From the NCBI GenBank assembly GCA_037951165.1, contig JBBDHG010000187.1, forward strand, positions 1,929,501-1,993,500: 64,000 bases of DNA, given 5' to 3'. A program made the position numbers and the translations under genes. Below the pieces are notes generated by a model. It worked only from the letters and a program-made list of their open reading frames with translations, was not told the DNA's origin and ran no database searches. Origin of the DNA: Lophius americanus. Its lineage: Eukaryota; Chordata; Actinopteri; Lophiiformes; Lophiidae. Positions 49,601-60,495 of the stretch are shown here, one piece after another. The first letter of the stretch is position 1. Each line of letters opens with the position of its first letter.

Positions 49601-52600
49601 CAATATTTATTTCATTCAGCTGCTTGATAACAAAAACGGGATCACTGAACACTGATGATAACATAACAGTATGAACAGCCCTTTCTTATTTGAAACACCG
49701 CTGTGCATCCTATTATTGGTTAATATTGACCTAGGATGGAGTGTGCATTGACTCATTGTTGCAGCCTCACTTTATAAATCAAAGTTGCATTAATGGTCTG
49801 ACTGGGTCAATGGAATGAAGAATGGTGATGGACTAATGTGTTTTCCTGCTTTAAGTTGCTCTAGAGGAGTTTATAGTGGTATGCATGACATTTTCCTACC
49901 ATCACACAACTCAGGCCACAGGGAACACAGAGCTGCACACATTTCACACAGCTGAAGTGGAAGGTTGGTTCGGGGTAATATTGAGAGACAGAAGGGATAG
50001 TAGATAATCGGTACGCGTAAAGGAAGATATTGCATGATCTATTGTCATTGAGGTCAAAAATGTAAGCTGACAGCACTAGACAATTACAAATGTGCAGCTG
50101 TAACTCTAAAGCTAACTTGAGTAGTCAGATTGTCAGAGTATATTCTCTAAATGCATGAAGCAGGTTTTATTCATCCTTATTTCTGAGATTAGCAGTACAC
50201 ATTTAAAATACGTGTACTTACTATCCTTATTTAGAGGATAGGATGTTCATTCATTTGCAAACACTCTTTGAATTTAAGTTTTTATGCACATAATTTCCTC
50301 ATTATGTGCCGGTTTATGTGGTTCAAATCGTTTCCTCATTCAATTACTTTAGGTTTATGTTGTAATATCACAACTATATAACATGCCGTGTCACTTTCAA
50401 CTTCATTATCTAAAGTCACAAGAATTTAATGTATGAGTACAGTCTGCACCACTAGCACATGCTAAAGCATGATAGATTTAAAGATTTCCTGGTTTAATAT
50501 CCACAATGAGCAGAGCGAGCCTGGCACAGAGCCAAAAATTATATATTATTTCTATATTGTGTGCAAGTTTTTCTCAATTGTCCTCAGTGAATCTGAACTT
50601 TTCTCTTATTTGTAGTGTGAGACTTTGGTTCAGTCCGTTCGAGGAATGTGGTTTTCTGCCAGCCATGTGCTCTTAAACCAGAAAAGCCAGAGAGCCACTC
50701 ACCGCCACAACTATTACAGCTCCCCCTTCCACTATGAGACGGTGTAACTTAAAACCCAGCAGAGTGCTCTAACATGGGCCTGCACTTCAGAGCCTGGTCT
50801 AGCTGAGGAGTCCTCACGGCAGTCAAAGCAGACAGTGATGGGGTGTCACAAGAGAGCTGTCCAAACACACGGCTGAAGGATACATGCCAGACTCCGCGTG
50901 TGTTAATTTGTCTTAAAGTATGTGTGTACGTGAGGGTGAGAATAAGAGACAGAGGAAGCAAAACAGGAGTGTTTGGCATGGATTTGGGTAGATTACCAAA
51001 TAGAGCGAGTCTCTTATTTTTCTTGTTCACAGAAACATTTGTGTATTATTCGATTCTGCGGTATTATTCAAATGGTTTCCACCCGCCTCATAACCATATG
51101 AATCAATCATGGACAGTGTCATCACTTAGCTTTATATATGGGGGCTCTTGGACAAAAATAAGTATTCAGCATTTAGGAATATGCCACCATATATATAAAT
51201 ATGTGTCCCCACAGCCGGAAACGGAAAACGATATTAAACACCACTTCAACTTGTTGACCCCACCAGACAAACTTCTTCCAGCAACAACGTGACTTAGATG
51301 GGACAGCAGCGTTGATACCTTACCAATGGCTAAATATCTTCAGCATTTTCCAATATGGAATCCATAGCTGTGTACTTCAGCAGTCATTTTGGGGACGGGT
51401 CACATTCGCATCATAAAAGCCTACCCCCGCCGAATAAGTCCACAATGCATTGAATTTCTCCATTTACACTAATTGTCATTCAGATGAGGGAGGATTCTTT
51501 TGTTTAAGTCTGCCTCTGACACCATTAATATGAAAGGCACAATTAAGAGTAATTAGGCTTTTCCAGGATAAAGGGTTTTTATCTGCAAACATAGCATTCA
51601 AATCATCCTGTACATCAACATATGGGACAAAGGGACTTTATACCATAACAATACATAAACTCTGGACTGTGTTCTCTGATGCGGCCCAGCTCAGAGAGGA
51701 GCATACTTGCATAGATGAACTGATGAAGCCTTCTTTGATCGGCTCTGACAGCAAGATATGAACAACATAGCTCAAAAGCTTTGCAGACATACAGCAACTG
51801 ATTGGGATGGAATTCATCATGAGGCTCAACAGGTCAGGAAAGCTAGTCAACAAATTAACCTCCAACAAGAACTGCAAATGTTGGTTAAATCTCTGGAGAC
51901 TTCAGGTTTGAGAGGGGTCTGGTTGCAGGCAGCAAAAAAATACCTTTAGGGCGAACTAACCCAATCACAGACCACAGGAAGAAAGGTCTGGGGAACATGC
52001 AAGGACTTGCTTTACCTAAACTAAATCCACTGGAGTATGACGAAGCTCGAGAGACTGTTCCAAGCAGAGCCGGAAAAGGGGCCGTGGGTTTTCTAAGCGC
52101 TTCCTGGGGAGTGTATGTATACAAACCCAATATCACCTCACCCCCAGTGGCTCGACGGGGGCGTGGGGATGGCGAGACCAAAGGAGCCAGGCAATCGCCA
52201 CATGCTGTGTTATCAGGGTCATGAATATTTAGTGGTGGCCAAGCAAAGTTCAAAACAGGGAGCAAGATGCGAGGACACCGGAGCATCAGCATTTCTTAAA
52301 ATAAATAATTACATTTTCTCATGCATTTTAAACACTAGTTTAGGTACTCCACCACATTTCAGAGAGGAATATTTTACTCCACAACATTAGTAAGACAGCT
52401 GTTTTTACTACCCACTGTTCAGATTACAATTTTTCTTACCCCTACTGTCCAGTTTAAAATGGTCTCCAAATGTGTACATTTTTAATTTAAGTGATATACT
52501 TAATCACTAACATTTTTTGTATGGGTTGAGAAAATAATGAATTAATATGAAGCGAAACAAACGGAAAAGCTGGAAACAGGCTGATGGTATGAGAGGTCAA

Positions 52601-52704
52601 CTTTTTATAGATACATGGTTCTCATAGGACAGTGGCACTATAAACAAGCTGTGATGATCTTATGGGTAAAACTACGCAACAGCATTTAACGTTGTTAAAT
52701 TAGA
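46673..52704. other. Intron 1 segment, no gene recognised
   Basis: No repeat family or exon was recognised. Two GC-richer, repeat-free patches (about 47530-47720 and 51960-52290) differ from the AT-rich surroundings and could be conserved regulatory sequence; this is untested. The open frame at 50843-51292 is unsupported. Confidence 0.45.
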
Positions 52705-52972
52705 CAGGAGGGAGACATTGAGGAATAAGGAACAGCAAGCCAAGACACCATGCCAGAGGACTGAATAACTCCTGAGACACAGGCAGCACCAAATCAAGAC
52801 ACAGGGACAGAGGCAGGAGTCAAAGATGGATATATTGAGACAAATGGAACAGTAAGCCAAGACACAGGGATCAGAGGTGGACATGTCGAGACAAAGGGAA
52901 CAGTATGCCAAGACACACGGAAAGAGGCTGTAGTCCATAATGGAGATGTTGAGATACAGGGAACAGTAATCT
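52705..52972. repeat. Degenerate minisatellite, about 51-63 bp unit
   Basis: Anchors GGAACAG occur at 52729, 52846, 52897 and 52960. The units share GGAACAGTAAGCCAAGACAC or close variants and a GGAGACATTGAGA / GATGTTGAGA block. One unit between 52729 and 52846 is eroded, which explains the double spacing of 117 bp. The minus strand stays open through much of it and gives a Cys/Leu-rich periodic frame. Confidence 0.75.
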
Positions 52973-53462
52973 TAATGTTATGAAGAGTTCTATAAAATAA
53001 CAAAATACGTCCCCTTTAAAGGATAAATTATTGCTAATCTGCGACGTCAAGGAAGCTAACAGACAAACAATAAATAGCTTTTCATCATTAGTGGATACAC
53101 TGATTGAGTACAATGTGGATGTGGTTTGTTTTAAGATTCCATGTAGCAGTGTTTGATACAGGTTGTCATAATTTGACAGGCCATGTTGAAATGATTTTGA
53201 TGAATGGTGTGTTACAATTGTGTTCCATGGACTCCTTTCATTTATATTCATAAAAAAAACCCAAGATGAGTTTAGAGGGTATATTTAAGTTAAGGAGTAT
53301 GAGAAAATTCTCAATCCACAAAGAAACGCCGTATCTTTCAGTTTCTCATTAACACTGAAAATAAGCACATTTGCAGATACTTGGGTTCAATGCATAGGAT
53401 GGGTATGAAAAACTGTCATCTAAAACGTAACGAGTACTTCAGATGTCAAAGAAATGCATCAC
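52973..53462. other. Intron 1 segment, no gene recognised
   Basis: AT-rich sequence with nothing recognisable. Confidence 0.5.
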
Positions 53463-53463
53463 A

Positions 53464-53465
53464 TT

Positions 53466-53496
<31 letters not shown>
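53464..53496. repeat. (TA)n microsatellite
   Basis: About 16 TA units with one interruption (ATTTAT). Confidence 0.95.
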
Positions 53497-54264
53497 GAAC
53501 ACATTAAGTAATGTAAATGAACTGTCACTTTCAACCACTGGACATTTTAAGCTAACCATGATGCTCTGCTCGATTTGAGAAAGCCATGAAAAATTGTGAT
53601 CTAAAAAGTAACCATAGTAACAACAGCTTCGGAGTATTAACCTTTGAGTTTTAGTGGCGTACAAGTTTCAACAAACATGAAATATATTCTTGAGTGAATT
53701 TACTTAGTTACTGTCCAACACTGGTGTTTTATATGAATTAACAAAAGTACGCATGCACGAGCTTAAGACGCTTTAAGTCAGGACCTTTAAGCGTCATTAT
53801 CAAAGTTACGTGTAACTCATTCTACGGTGTTTGTTAATAAAGCTGAGTTTTGACCATCATATTGGACTAGACCGTTTCTATTATAAATTAAATGTATTAT
53901 TACTATTATTATTACACAGCCATAGTCTACCGAAGAGTCAGATCCAGGCTGTCACGCGCCCCTCAGCGAGGAGAGATGATAACAGCAGCGCGTGGCTCTG
54001 TCTACGGACGAGTCAACGGTTAACGTCTCCTAAAATAAATAAAAACAAGTTAAAGTGATATAGAATGTCGTCATTTTCTTCACTGTTTACCGAAATTGTG
54101 ACTGGAATGATTTTCAGTACACTTATCTAACTTTATTTTAATCTACGTCATTTGCTTCCGAGAGGATGCCTCCTCCTTCGCGTGCGTTTCCCCAGCGCCG
54201 TTTGTCAGAGCGGCGGGTGGGACAGGGAAAGAGCCGTGACTGAACGTTAAGAGCTGTTACTCAC
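53497..54264 (-). other. nhs: 5' end of nhs intron 1
   Basis: The first about 770 bp of intron 1 behind the GTGAGT donor at 54264-54259. The last 100 bp (54160-54250) are CpG-rich (for example TTCGCGTGCG and AGCGGCGGGT), continuing the GC-rich block around exon 1. No exon was recognised. Confidence 0.6.
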
Positions 54265-54544
54265 GCACTGCCTCCTGTTTAGGGTCCAGTTCGGAGCAGG
54301 TCTGCTGGAGGTGGGTAATCTTAGTCTGCAGACCCCTGACCCGCTGGCTGGTTGACGTGAGGTCGCTCTCCAGCTCCTGGAATATGGAGCAGGCATGTTT
54401 GGCCAGGTCCGACAGCTGGCGCAAGGTCCGAGATAGAGCCACATTACTGATGGAGACAAGGTCCTCAAAAAGCAGAGTCTCCTCGTTCGGGATCTGGTAC
54501 CTGCACAGCAACTGGGGTTCCACAATCCGTTTGGCAAATGGCAT
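54265..54544 (-). CDS. nhs: nhs coding exon 1 (residues 1-93 plus first base of codon 94)
   Basis: The start ATG is at 54544-54542 with A at -3 (ACCAACATGC). The frame is open upstream, but the only earlier candidate, at 54580, is TTG. The protein begins MPFAKRIVEPQ, identical to the NHS N terminus as I know it. Residues about 28-93 (VSISNVALSRTLRQLSDLAK, then HACSIFQELESDL, then LDPKQEAV) form the WAVE-homology domain of the NHS family, which binds Abi and Brick1 like WAVE proteins do. Human NHS has a long Pro/Ala-rich insert between VEPQ and this domain. Here only about 16 residues occupy that place. The exon ends GTGC/GTGAGT, phase 1, and joins exon 2 in frame. Confidence 0.95.
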
Positions 54545-54850
54545 GTTGGTGTGGGAATAAATCCGACAAAAGTGAGCCAAGAGTGAGCAGAAAGCGTTTA
54601 TCTCCTCCTCTCGCCCCCTGATCCAGTTTTGGTGACTTCAGCTGCTCATGATGCCCCCCATCCTTTCTTTCGGTAGAGAGGACTGCTGAGCTCCTGGCTG
54701 CTGAGCCGGGTCATCTGCTGTCTCTGCCACTGTGTTTTTCACCGCTCCTAACTAGAGGTGGTTTTTAAAAACGGAGGGCAGGAAAACCTGGAGCGAAGAA
54801 TGGACTCTACTGGATCAGGACTGCTGATGCGTCGCGTGGGTTTCAAAGAA
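54545..54850 (-). promoter_or_regulatory. nhs: nhs 5' UTR and promoter-proximal region (extent inferred)
   Basis: Sequence directly upstream of the nhs ATG. It is richer in G+C than the surroundings and forms a block with exon 1. It contains an upstream ORF at 54638-54661 and an AT-rich TTTTTAAAAA at about 54762-54771 that could act as a TATA-like element. The transcription start cannot be fixed from sequence. Confidence 0.45.
54638..54661 (-). other. Upstream ORF of nhs (7 codons plus stop)
   Basis: ATG GGG GGC ATC ATG AGC AGC TGA reads MGGIMSS and stops 93 bases before the nhs ATG. It contains two ATGs. If the transcript starts upstream of 54661, this ORF could reduce translation of nhs. 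Whether it is transcribed is unknown. Confidence 0.55.
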
Positions 54851-54869
54851 TGAACTAATATCCTGAAAA

Positions 54870-55343
54870 ACACAATTTCACCGTGTGAGCCTGGACTGTT
54901 TAGTTGTAATAATATGGACTGTTTCAGAAATTATCCTTCACAATTGAACTGAACGCACTTTGACGGCCTGTATGAATTCGCAATATTTTAAGTATGAACC
55001 TGGAGTGCTTCAATGTGTGAACCTGGACTGTTTCACTGTGTCATCCAGGATTTTTTTCACTATACGCACCTGCAGTGTTTTACTGTAGATAGATAGAAAC
55101 TTTATTATTCCTCACAGGGGAGACTTAGGAAAAGGCACTGTTGGGATTTCCTGTTTAGACAGTTGCTTTAACCAACTAAGGCACAGCGCCTCTATGGATT
55201 AGGGTTTTACTGTATGAACCTGGACTTTTTCACCTTGTGAACCTGGATTGTTTTACTGTGTCAACCTGGACCTTTTCACTGTATGAACTTTGGACTCTTC
55301 TATTGCATGAACCAGGATGTTTTTAATGGCTTAATGAAATAGA
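54870..55343. repeat. Degenerate 23-bp minisatellite upstream of nhs
   Basis: About ten diverged units of TGAACCTGGACTGTTTCAC plus CTG and a purine/T ending. The clearest units are at 55018-55040, 55215-55237, 55238-55260 and 55261-55283. The array is interrupted by a 116-bp insertion at 55088-55203. Confidence 0.85.
55088..55203 (-). mobile_element. tRNA-Thr-like SINE or retropseudogene with LINE-type tail
   Basis: Read on the minus strand from 55203, the head has GGCGCTGTGCCTTAGTTGGT, then TAAAGC, then CTGTCTAAACAGG. These are the acceptor stem, A-box and anticodon arm of tRNA-Thr, as I know it. The T-arm is partly deleted, and CAGTGCC closes the acceptor. The tail reads AATAATAAAGTTTCTATCTA, an A/T and GATA-type end typical of fish retroposons. 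It is flanked by GTTTTACTGTA on both sides (55077-55087 and 55204-55214), consistent with a target duplication. Confidence 0.75.
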
Positions 55344-58300
55344 AATTTACAAACTTTAGCCAACCTTTGAAAGAATTCTATTGGAAACTCTAAATAGTTA
55401 ACTCCTTAGTATAAAGAAGTTGATAGTAGTAAAAACCAGTCTGTGCTGGAGGCACTGTCAACAGGTTGGGGATCACACCCATATATTTCTGAGATTGCAT
55501 AAATATTTAAACCTTACTAGGAGGTGCGCCATGCTGAAATACATGCAATTTGGAGCAATTTACTCTTTTATCCCTTGTTTAATATAATAGGAAATCTTTC
55601 TGAGTGGGTGATGGGAAAAAGAAAGGCTTACTTGTTACAAATTATACTGTTTGTAAATTGTGTGGCAATAGTTTTGTCTAACTATTGCCACCTACAATGC
55701 TTCAGAGGATTATTTGAAGCAAATTCAATGGAAACAAAATAACAGCACTCCATTTACAATCCAGGCGTGTTTTTAACTTATTTTGGACGGACCGTGTGAT
55801 TATGGACGTGTGTTGGTTTTAATGTAAACTTAGCAAAGGTAGACGATGTTTCGGTCAAAGATTACTCTAGTCTTATCATTTTAAAGGCATTAAAGTCATC
55901 ATTGACTTTCACATTTTTGTTAATGAGATATTTATCTTGTGCAGATGCACCTGGTTTGTGTGTATGTTATTTATTAACGCAGTTTGTACAATGCCAAAGT
56001 GCATAATTATGAACAAAGATTCTGTATTCTATAATAACAGTATTATAGAATACTGTTCCTTTTGGGCTCTTATTTTCAGAGCTAACAGAGGGAGATAATG
56101 TAATACAAACCGGGTCAGCATGGCACTGCTTCTATTATTTAAACTGAGGTGGTTCTGCTGTCTAATGGCTCCCTCAGAGGGGAGAGTGGAAGAGGGCTGG
56201 TACCTCCTTAGGTCAGGATTACTGTGACGTTCCATCAATGGCCTCCTGTGGACAGTTACAAGATAGTCGACAGATTATCTGGCTAAGAAGTGATTTGACT
56301 AGTACGATCAAAACAGTAAATATTTTACATGATTCCAAATACATCCATTCAGCAGCCATGGCAGTAAGTTGGTGTGCGACGCAGATGTTAAGATTCCTGT
56401 TTTCTTTTGAAGCATATCTCAGTTAATCCTTCCTCTCACCTCTGTGTGCAGACCTGGCAGCCCGGGCCCAGCTTCATTCACATTTGCTGAATGAGTGTTT
56501 AGCTAAATCCCACCAGCTGACTGGGCCAGATTCAGCAGAGGTGACAGCCTAAAAGCCCTTCCTGTCGCCCAACTAATGTCCACACCAGAAATGCAACCTT
56601 TGCAAAGCCCAGCTGGGGACAAAGGAGAGAGGAGATGTATGTCGTATGTCGTCATCTTTGAGTAATGGTGCTGCAACAAAAGGGGCTAACTTTAACGGAC
56701 AAAAGCTGGTAATCTTTGTTTTGAGAAGGGTCGGCTTTGACTTTATGCTACTGGGCGGTGATACAGTTATCCAGAAGTCCATGGCACATTACAATGTAAT
56801 TATTTTTTCATTTACTTTGCCCAAATAAATTTCTAGTCATGATAATGTACTTTTTGAGATACAGACTAATGTAGACGTATACAGAGGTCCAAGTCTGTTT
56901 TTTCTTTGTGACCGAGTGCACTAATTATCACTGTCCTCATAGACAAATCAATAATAAGACCAACCATGCAGATAATAATAAACTAGTTTGTGTCTGCGTG
57001 AGATTGCTAAATGATAATTATTTCAAACTGGCACTTACTTAGAGCCAACACATGGCTGACACTTATAGTTTCCTGCTCCCATGCAGCTGTCATCTTTAAA
57101 CTCAAACCAAACCCTCTTAAGTGGTATTTATGTGATGATTCCTCCTTTTTATGTCTGATTTAATGAATATGCACACTCTCCCCTCTGATGTATAAGATGG
57201 AATATAGTATATGAGGAGAAATTGTAAGTTGATGCAGCAGGTACTGACATGCAGCCTCGTCTCAAATATTGCTTATTCTTTAGAGTTCTTCATGTCTGTC
57301 TCTCAGACTCCATCTTATTAATTTTCTTAGATGTGGGAGCGACATATTACTCCAGATTGGCTTACGCAGTATAAATCACGGCTCAGGTCCTGTTTTCATT
57401 GGATTGAAGAAGAAGAGTTTCATTTTATTCCTCCTTTAAAACCGTGCTGTGATTTCAATCACCCGAAAAGAACTCGTTCAGTCATGCTCTTCTTTCCTTC
57501 TCTGCTTGCCTGCTTCAACAGAGTCTCACAGACTCCTTCACATCCTGAAAATGATTTATATGCTGCTGTTTCCAAGGAAAAAAAAAAAAAATCAAAGGAA
57601 AATACTCCAAGATTTTTAGAGGACCTACAGCCTTCTCAGACCTACTTAGAGACCTAGTTGTTCTTAGAACTGGATGCTAATATTAAGAAACTGACATTTT
57701 CAGTCACTTAGTGTTGACAAGCTGATTCTAAGAAGGTGGAGTTTATTTAATGGGCCTATGCTGTCGTCCCCTACAGCAAAGGTACATGCTTGAAAACCCC
57801 CCAATTCCCTGCGTTGAACAAGCAATTCCCCTGATTGAACTCCTCAAATTAAATGTGAAGCTATATTAAAAAAAAAAAAAACAGCGTTTTTCATAAAAAT
57901 AAGTTCCACCTAGTGTCTAAAATGGAACTATTTGAGTGAAATATATACACACACGGTAGATCTCCTCAAGTTGATTCTTATGCACCCAATTTGGACTAAA
58001 TTGGACCAACAGTTAACAAGTCATATCCAAAATACAACGTTTTTTTAGGTGAGGCTGAATGCTATGAGTCTGATGAATAATTTGATTTGATGTTGGTGCT
58101 AGATGAAGAGCAAAGGGGATCACTTAAGATATCACAAGTCATTTGTGGAAGTCTGTAAATCAATCCGATAGCTGCCCCTCAAAACCAAATCTTAACTCCA
58201 AGTTGGTGCTCCATTTAAACCCAACAGAACCCATCATCATCTATATGGGCAAAATTAATCACATGGAACATTTTTAACCTGTCGTGCTTTTATGGTCATG

Positions 58301-58392
58301 TTTTCCCTCAATCGAACGCAGTTGCATAGCATCATTTTAACATAGGAAAGCTATTGATTAAAAGAGCAATCTGAAACAATCTTTATTGTTAT
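55344..58392. other. Intergenic region between reps2 and nhs, part 1
   Basis: AT-rich sequence with no gene recognised. A perfect 13-bp-arm hairpin is at 56024-56053. A-runs occur at about 57579-57591 and 57869-57882. Confidence 0.55.
56024..56053. repeat. Perfect stem-loop, 13-bp arms
   Basis: GTATTCTATAATA (56024-56036) and TATTATAGAATAC (56041-56053) pair fully around ACAG. Confidence 0.95.
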
Positions 58393-58394
58393 TA

Positions 58395-58530
58395 CCCCCT
58401 GTGGTGCCCCCCAGGGCTCTACCCTTGGCCCCTTACTCTTTAGCATATACATGCTGTCACTGAGTAATATTATAAACAGGTTCAGTCAAGTGGCACACAT
58501 TTTTCAAAAAGAAGCAGGGACCTAAAATGT
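58395..58530 (+). mobile_element. LINE reverse transcriptase fragment
   Basis: The plus strand reads GAPQGSTLGPLLFSIYMLSL, the block before the catalytic YADD in jockey-superfamily LINEs, followed by a short decayed stretch. The YADD itself and the rest of the enzyme are missing. Confidence 0.8.
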
Positions 58531-60405
58531 GCTCAACCAAACAGCTGAGCAGGACGTTGAAGGGTTCACTTTTAGTTCCACAACATGCATTTAAATTTTG
58601 ATTATGGTTTTACACCACAAAATTGCCACAATGTTTTCCATCCTCGCCTTATATCAGTTTGTTCAGAACATGCTAAGAACAGGTTACATGCTATACAGTA
58701 TATGCCATTTAAATATTTGAGTTTTTAAATAGATAAGAACATTTTTTTTGTGAGAAAAAAAACAGTCTTAAAATCAGCATTTTAAAAATCCAGAAAAACC
58801 TAGTTATGCAACTTTCTATAGCATTTATATGGTTAGAGACACTCGTGTCACCGTGGTCTCTTGTTGGTGAAGACGAGGGATCACCAATGTCATCAGCCAC
58901 CGTCTACACCAAATTCTGGACCACATTGGTGGGCGCCCTGCTGGACGGACCTCCTAACGGCTACATTAGCCATGCGGCTTGAAGGTCTAAAAACCAGAAC
59001 GTTAATATTAGTAATGTGAGTAAATGTTTGAAATCATCGGTCATGAGCAGATTGGCATGGTGGAGGCTGACGTATGGGTATTGAACGCAACATGGAGAGA
59101 TAAGTATCTTATCTTATCTTAGAATATGGTGTGAGATGTCTAATTGTGATCCAAGTGTGTCAGTGGGTATTTTGGGATGGCAGAGGCGGAGGGTCTGGGA
59201 ATACAGCCATCAGTGGCGATCTGTTGACCCTTGGTTGTTATGTCTGTGTCGGAGAAAGCACAGCTGCCGTGTGAGAGCCAGAAGGTTATGACTGCAGCCC
59301 ATTTGATCTAGCAAGGATATGATAAGGACTTATGTAACCCTCTGTTAAAATTGATACGTAGTGGATGTTTTGGGGCTTTAAGTAGTTTTCTCTCCTCTAC
59401 GCAAACGCACAATTTGAGGATTATCCTAAAACAGGTGCTACATTTAGGGATGCAGTAAAATACCAAAACAATGATTCTTTCAGTAATTGCTTGAATAATT
59501 CCAATAATATAACACCAACAATCAAAATAGACAACTTTATTGATTATTGTGATTATTCTTTTTCAGTCCACAGCTCTGTTGTACATGGTTAGAGGGGAAT
59601 TAACAATCCAATGCTCCAACAATTCTGGCAAACGTGTAACATCAAGCATGCCGTCAAAGACTTCCATCACTTAACTTACCATCATGGATAATCTGGGCGT
59701 CTGAAGTGAGCTTTAGCAGCATCCCCTTTGCTTTGATAAAATAAATACCAAAATTTGCTAAAAAATGAGCTGTTTTGAAGTTTGTCTTGCAAGAAAAAAA
59801 ATAAAACAAATAACAGCGTCCTGATTAATTTCTTCTTTTCTTAGCCATCAACCTGTTTTTGTTTTTTGATGGTTTTAACGGCTGCAATTCAGGAATAACT
59901 CTTCATATCATGATAAAAATCAGGGGACGTGAACATAACAGTCAGATAGTTTTTGGATTAAAGATTGAAGGAAATACAATTTACTTATTTCATACAAATC
60001 CGGTGTCAAAATTTCCATCATACCTACGAGTCCTCATAGACCCATGTTCCGTGCTACATAATGACATCAGACCGTCCAATCATACAGGCCGGAAATCTGT
60101 AGCCAAATAACAACCAACTCATATTTCAAGTGGATTGAAATAAGAGAAATGAATCGATAGCACCTTGATTTGTTTTGACGAAACATGGATACACATTGAA
60201 ATAGACTTCAGAACAGAGAGGTCCCATGATTAACACGCGACATAATTGAGCCCTGGAGACGCGTAGGGTGATCAATCTAAAAATAAGTTAATATGATAAA
60301 ATAATAATAATAAAAAAAAAAAAGGTTTATACCTGAAAAAATATCATTAAAAGTAATATAGTAACATCTTCATCATCCTCATCGTCGACCATTTTAGATT
60401 GATTA
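58531..60405. other. Intergenic region between reps2 and nhs, part 2
   Basis: AT-rich sequence with no gene recognised. A TAA/A-rich tract lies at 60299-60324. Confidence 0.5.
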
Positions 60406-60411
60406 TTTATT
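60406..60411 (-). terminator. reps2: Candidate polyadenylation signal of reps2
   Basis: AATAAA on the minus strand, 85 bases after the reps2 stop codon. It is the first canonical signal downstream and suggests a very short 3' UTR. Further signals in the AT-rich flank are possible. Confidence 0.5.
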
Positions 60412-60495
60412 AATAACAAACTTAATAACAACTTTCTGTGTGTCGGCCCAAACATTCATGTTTGATAGGGAAGCATTTTGGTCCCAAAGCTTCAG

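Larger units (their letters stand above)
4842..54264 (-). other. nhs: nhs intron 1, 49.4 kb
   Basis: This single intron of 49,423 bp connects exon 1 (donor GTGAGT at 54264) to exon 2 (acceptor at 4842). A very long first intron is also a feature of human NHS. It makes up most of the window. I found no nested protein gene: the longest open frames (for example 45085-45570 minus and 50843-51292 plus) lack family resemblance and flanking splice logic. Contents are repeat fossils, microsatellites, hairpins and single-copy sequence, listed below. Unlisted alternative first exons or conserved enhancers cannot be excluded from one sequence. Confidence 0.88.

Noticed and set aside
50843..51292. 149-residue open frame on the plus strand
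   Set aside because: No family resemblance, and a GT-type low-complexity start. Not supported as a nested gene.
54266..54537. Second frame over exon 1 giving a 96-residue protein on the same strand
   Set aside because: It is a frame-shifted shadow of nhs exon 1. Only the MPFAKRIVEPQ frame matches the family and splices in phase.
54545..54580. N-terminal extension of nhs by 12 residues
   Set aside because: The upstream start would be a TTG. The ATG at 54544 has a good context and matches the known NHS N terminus.
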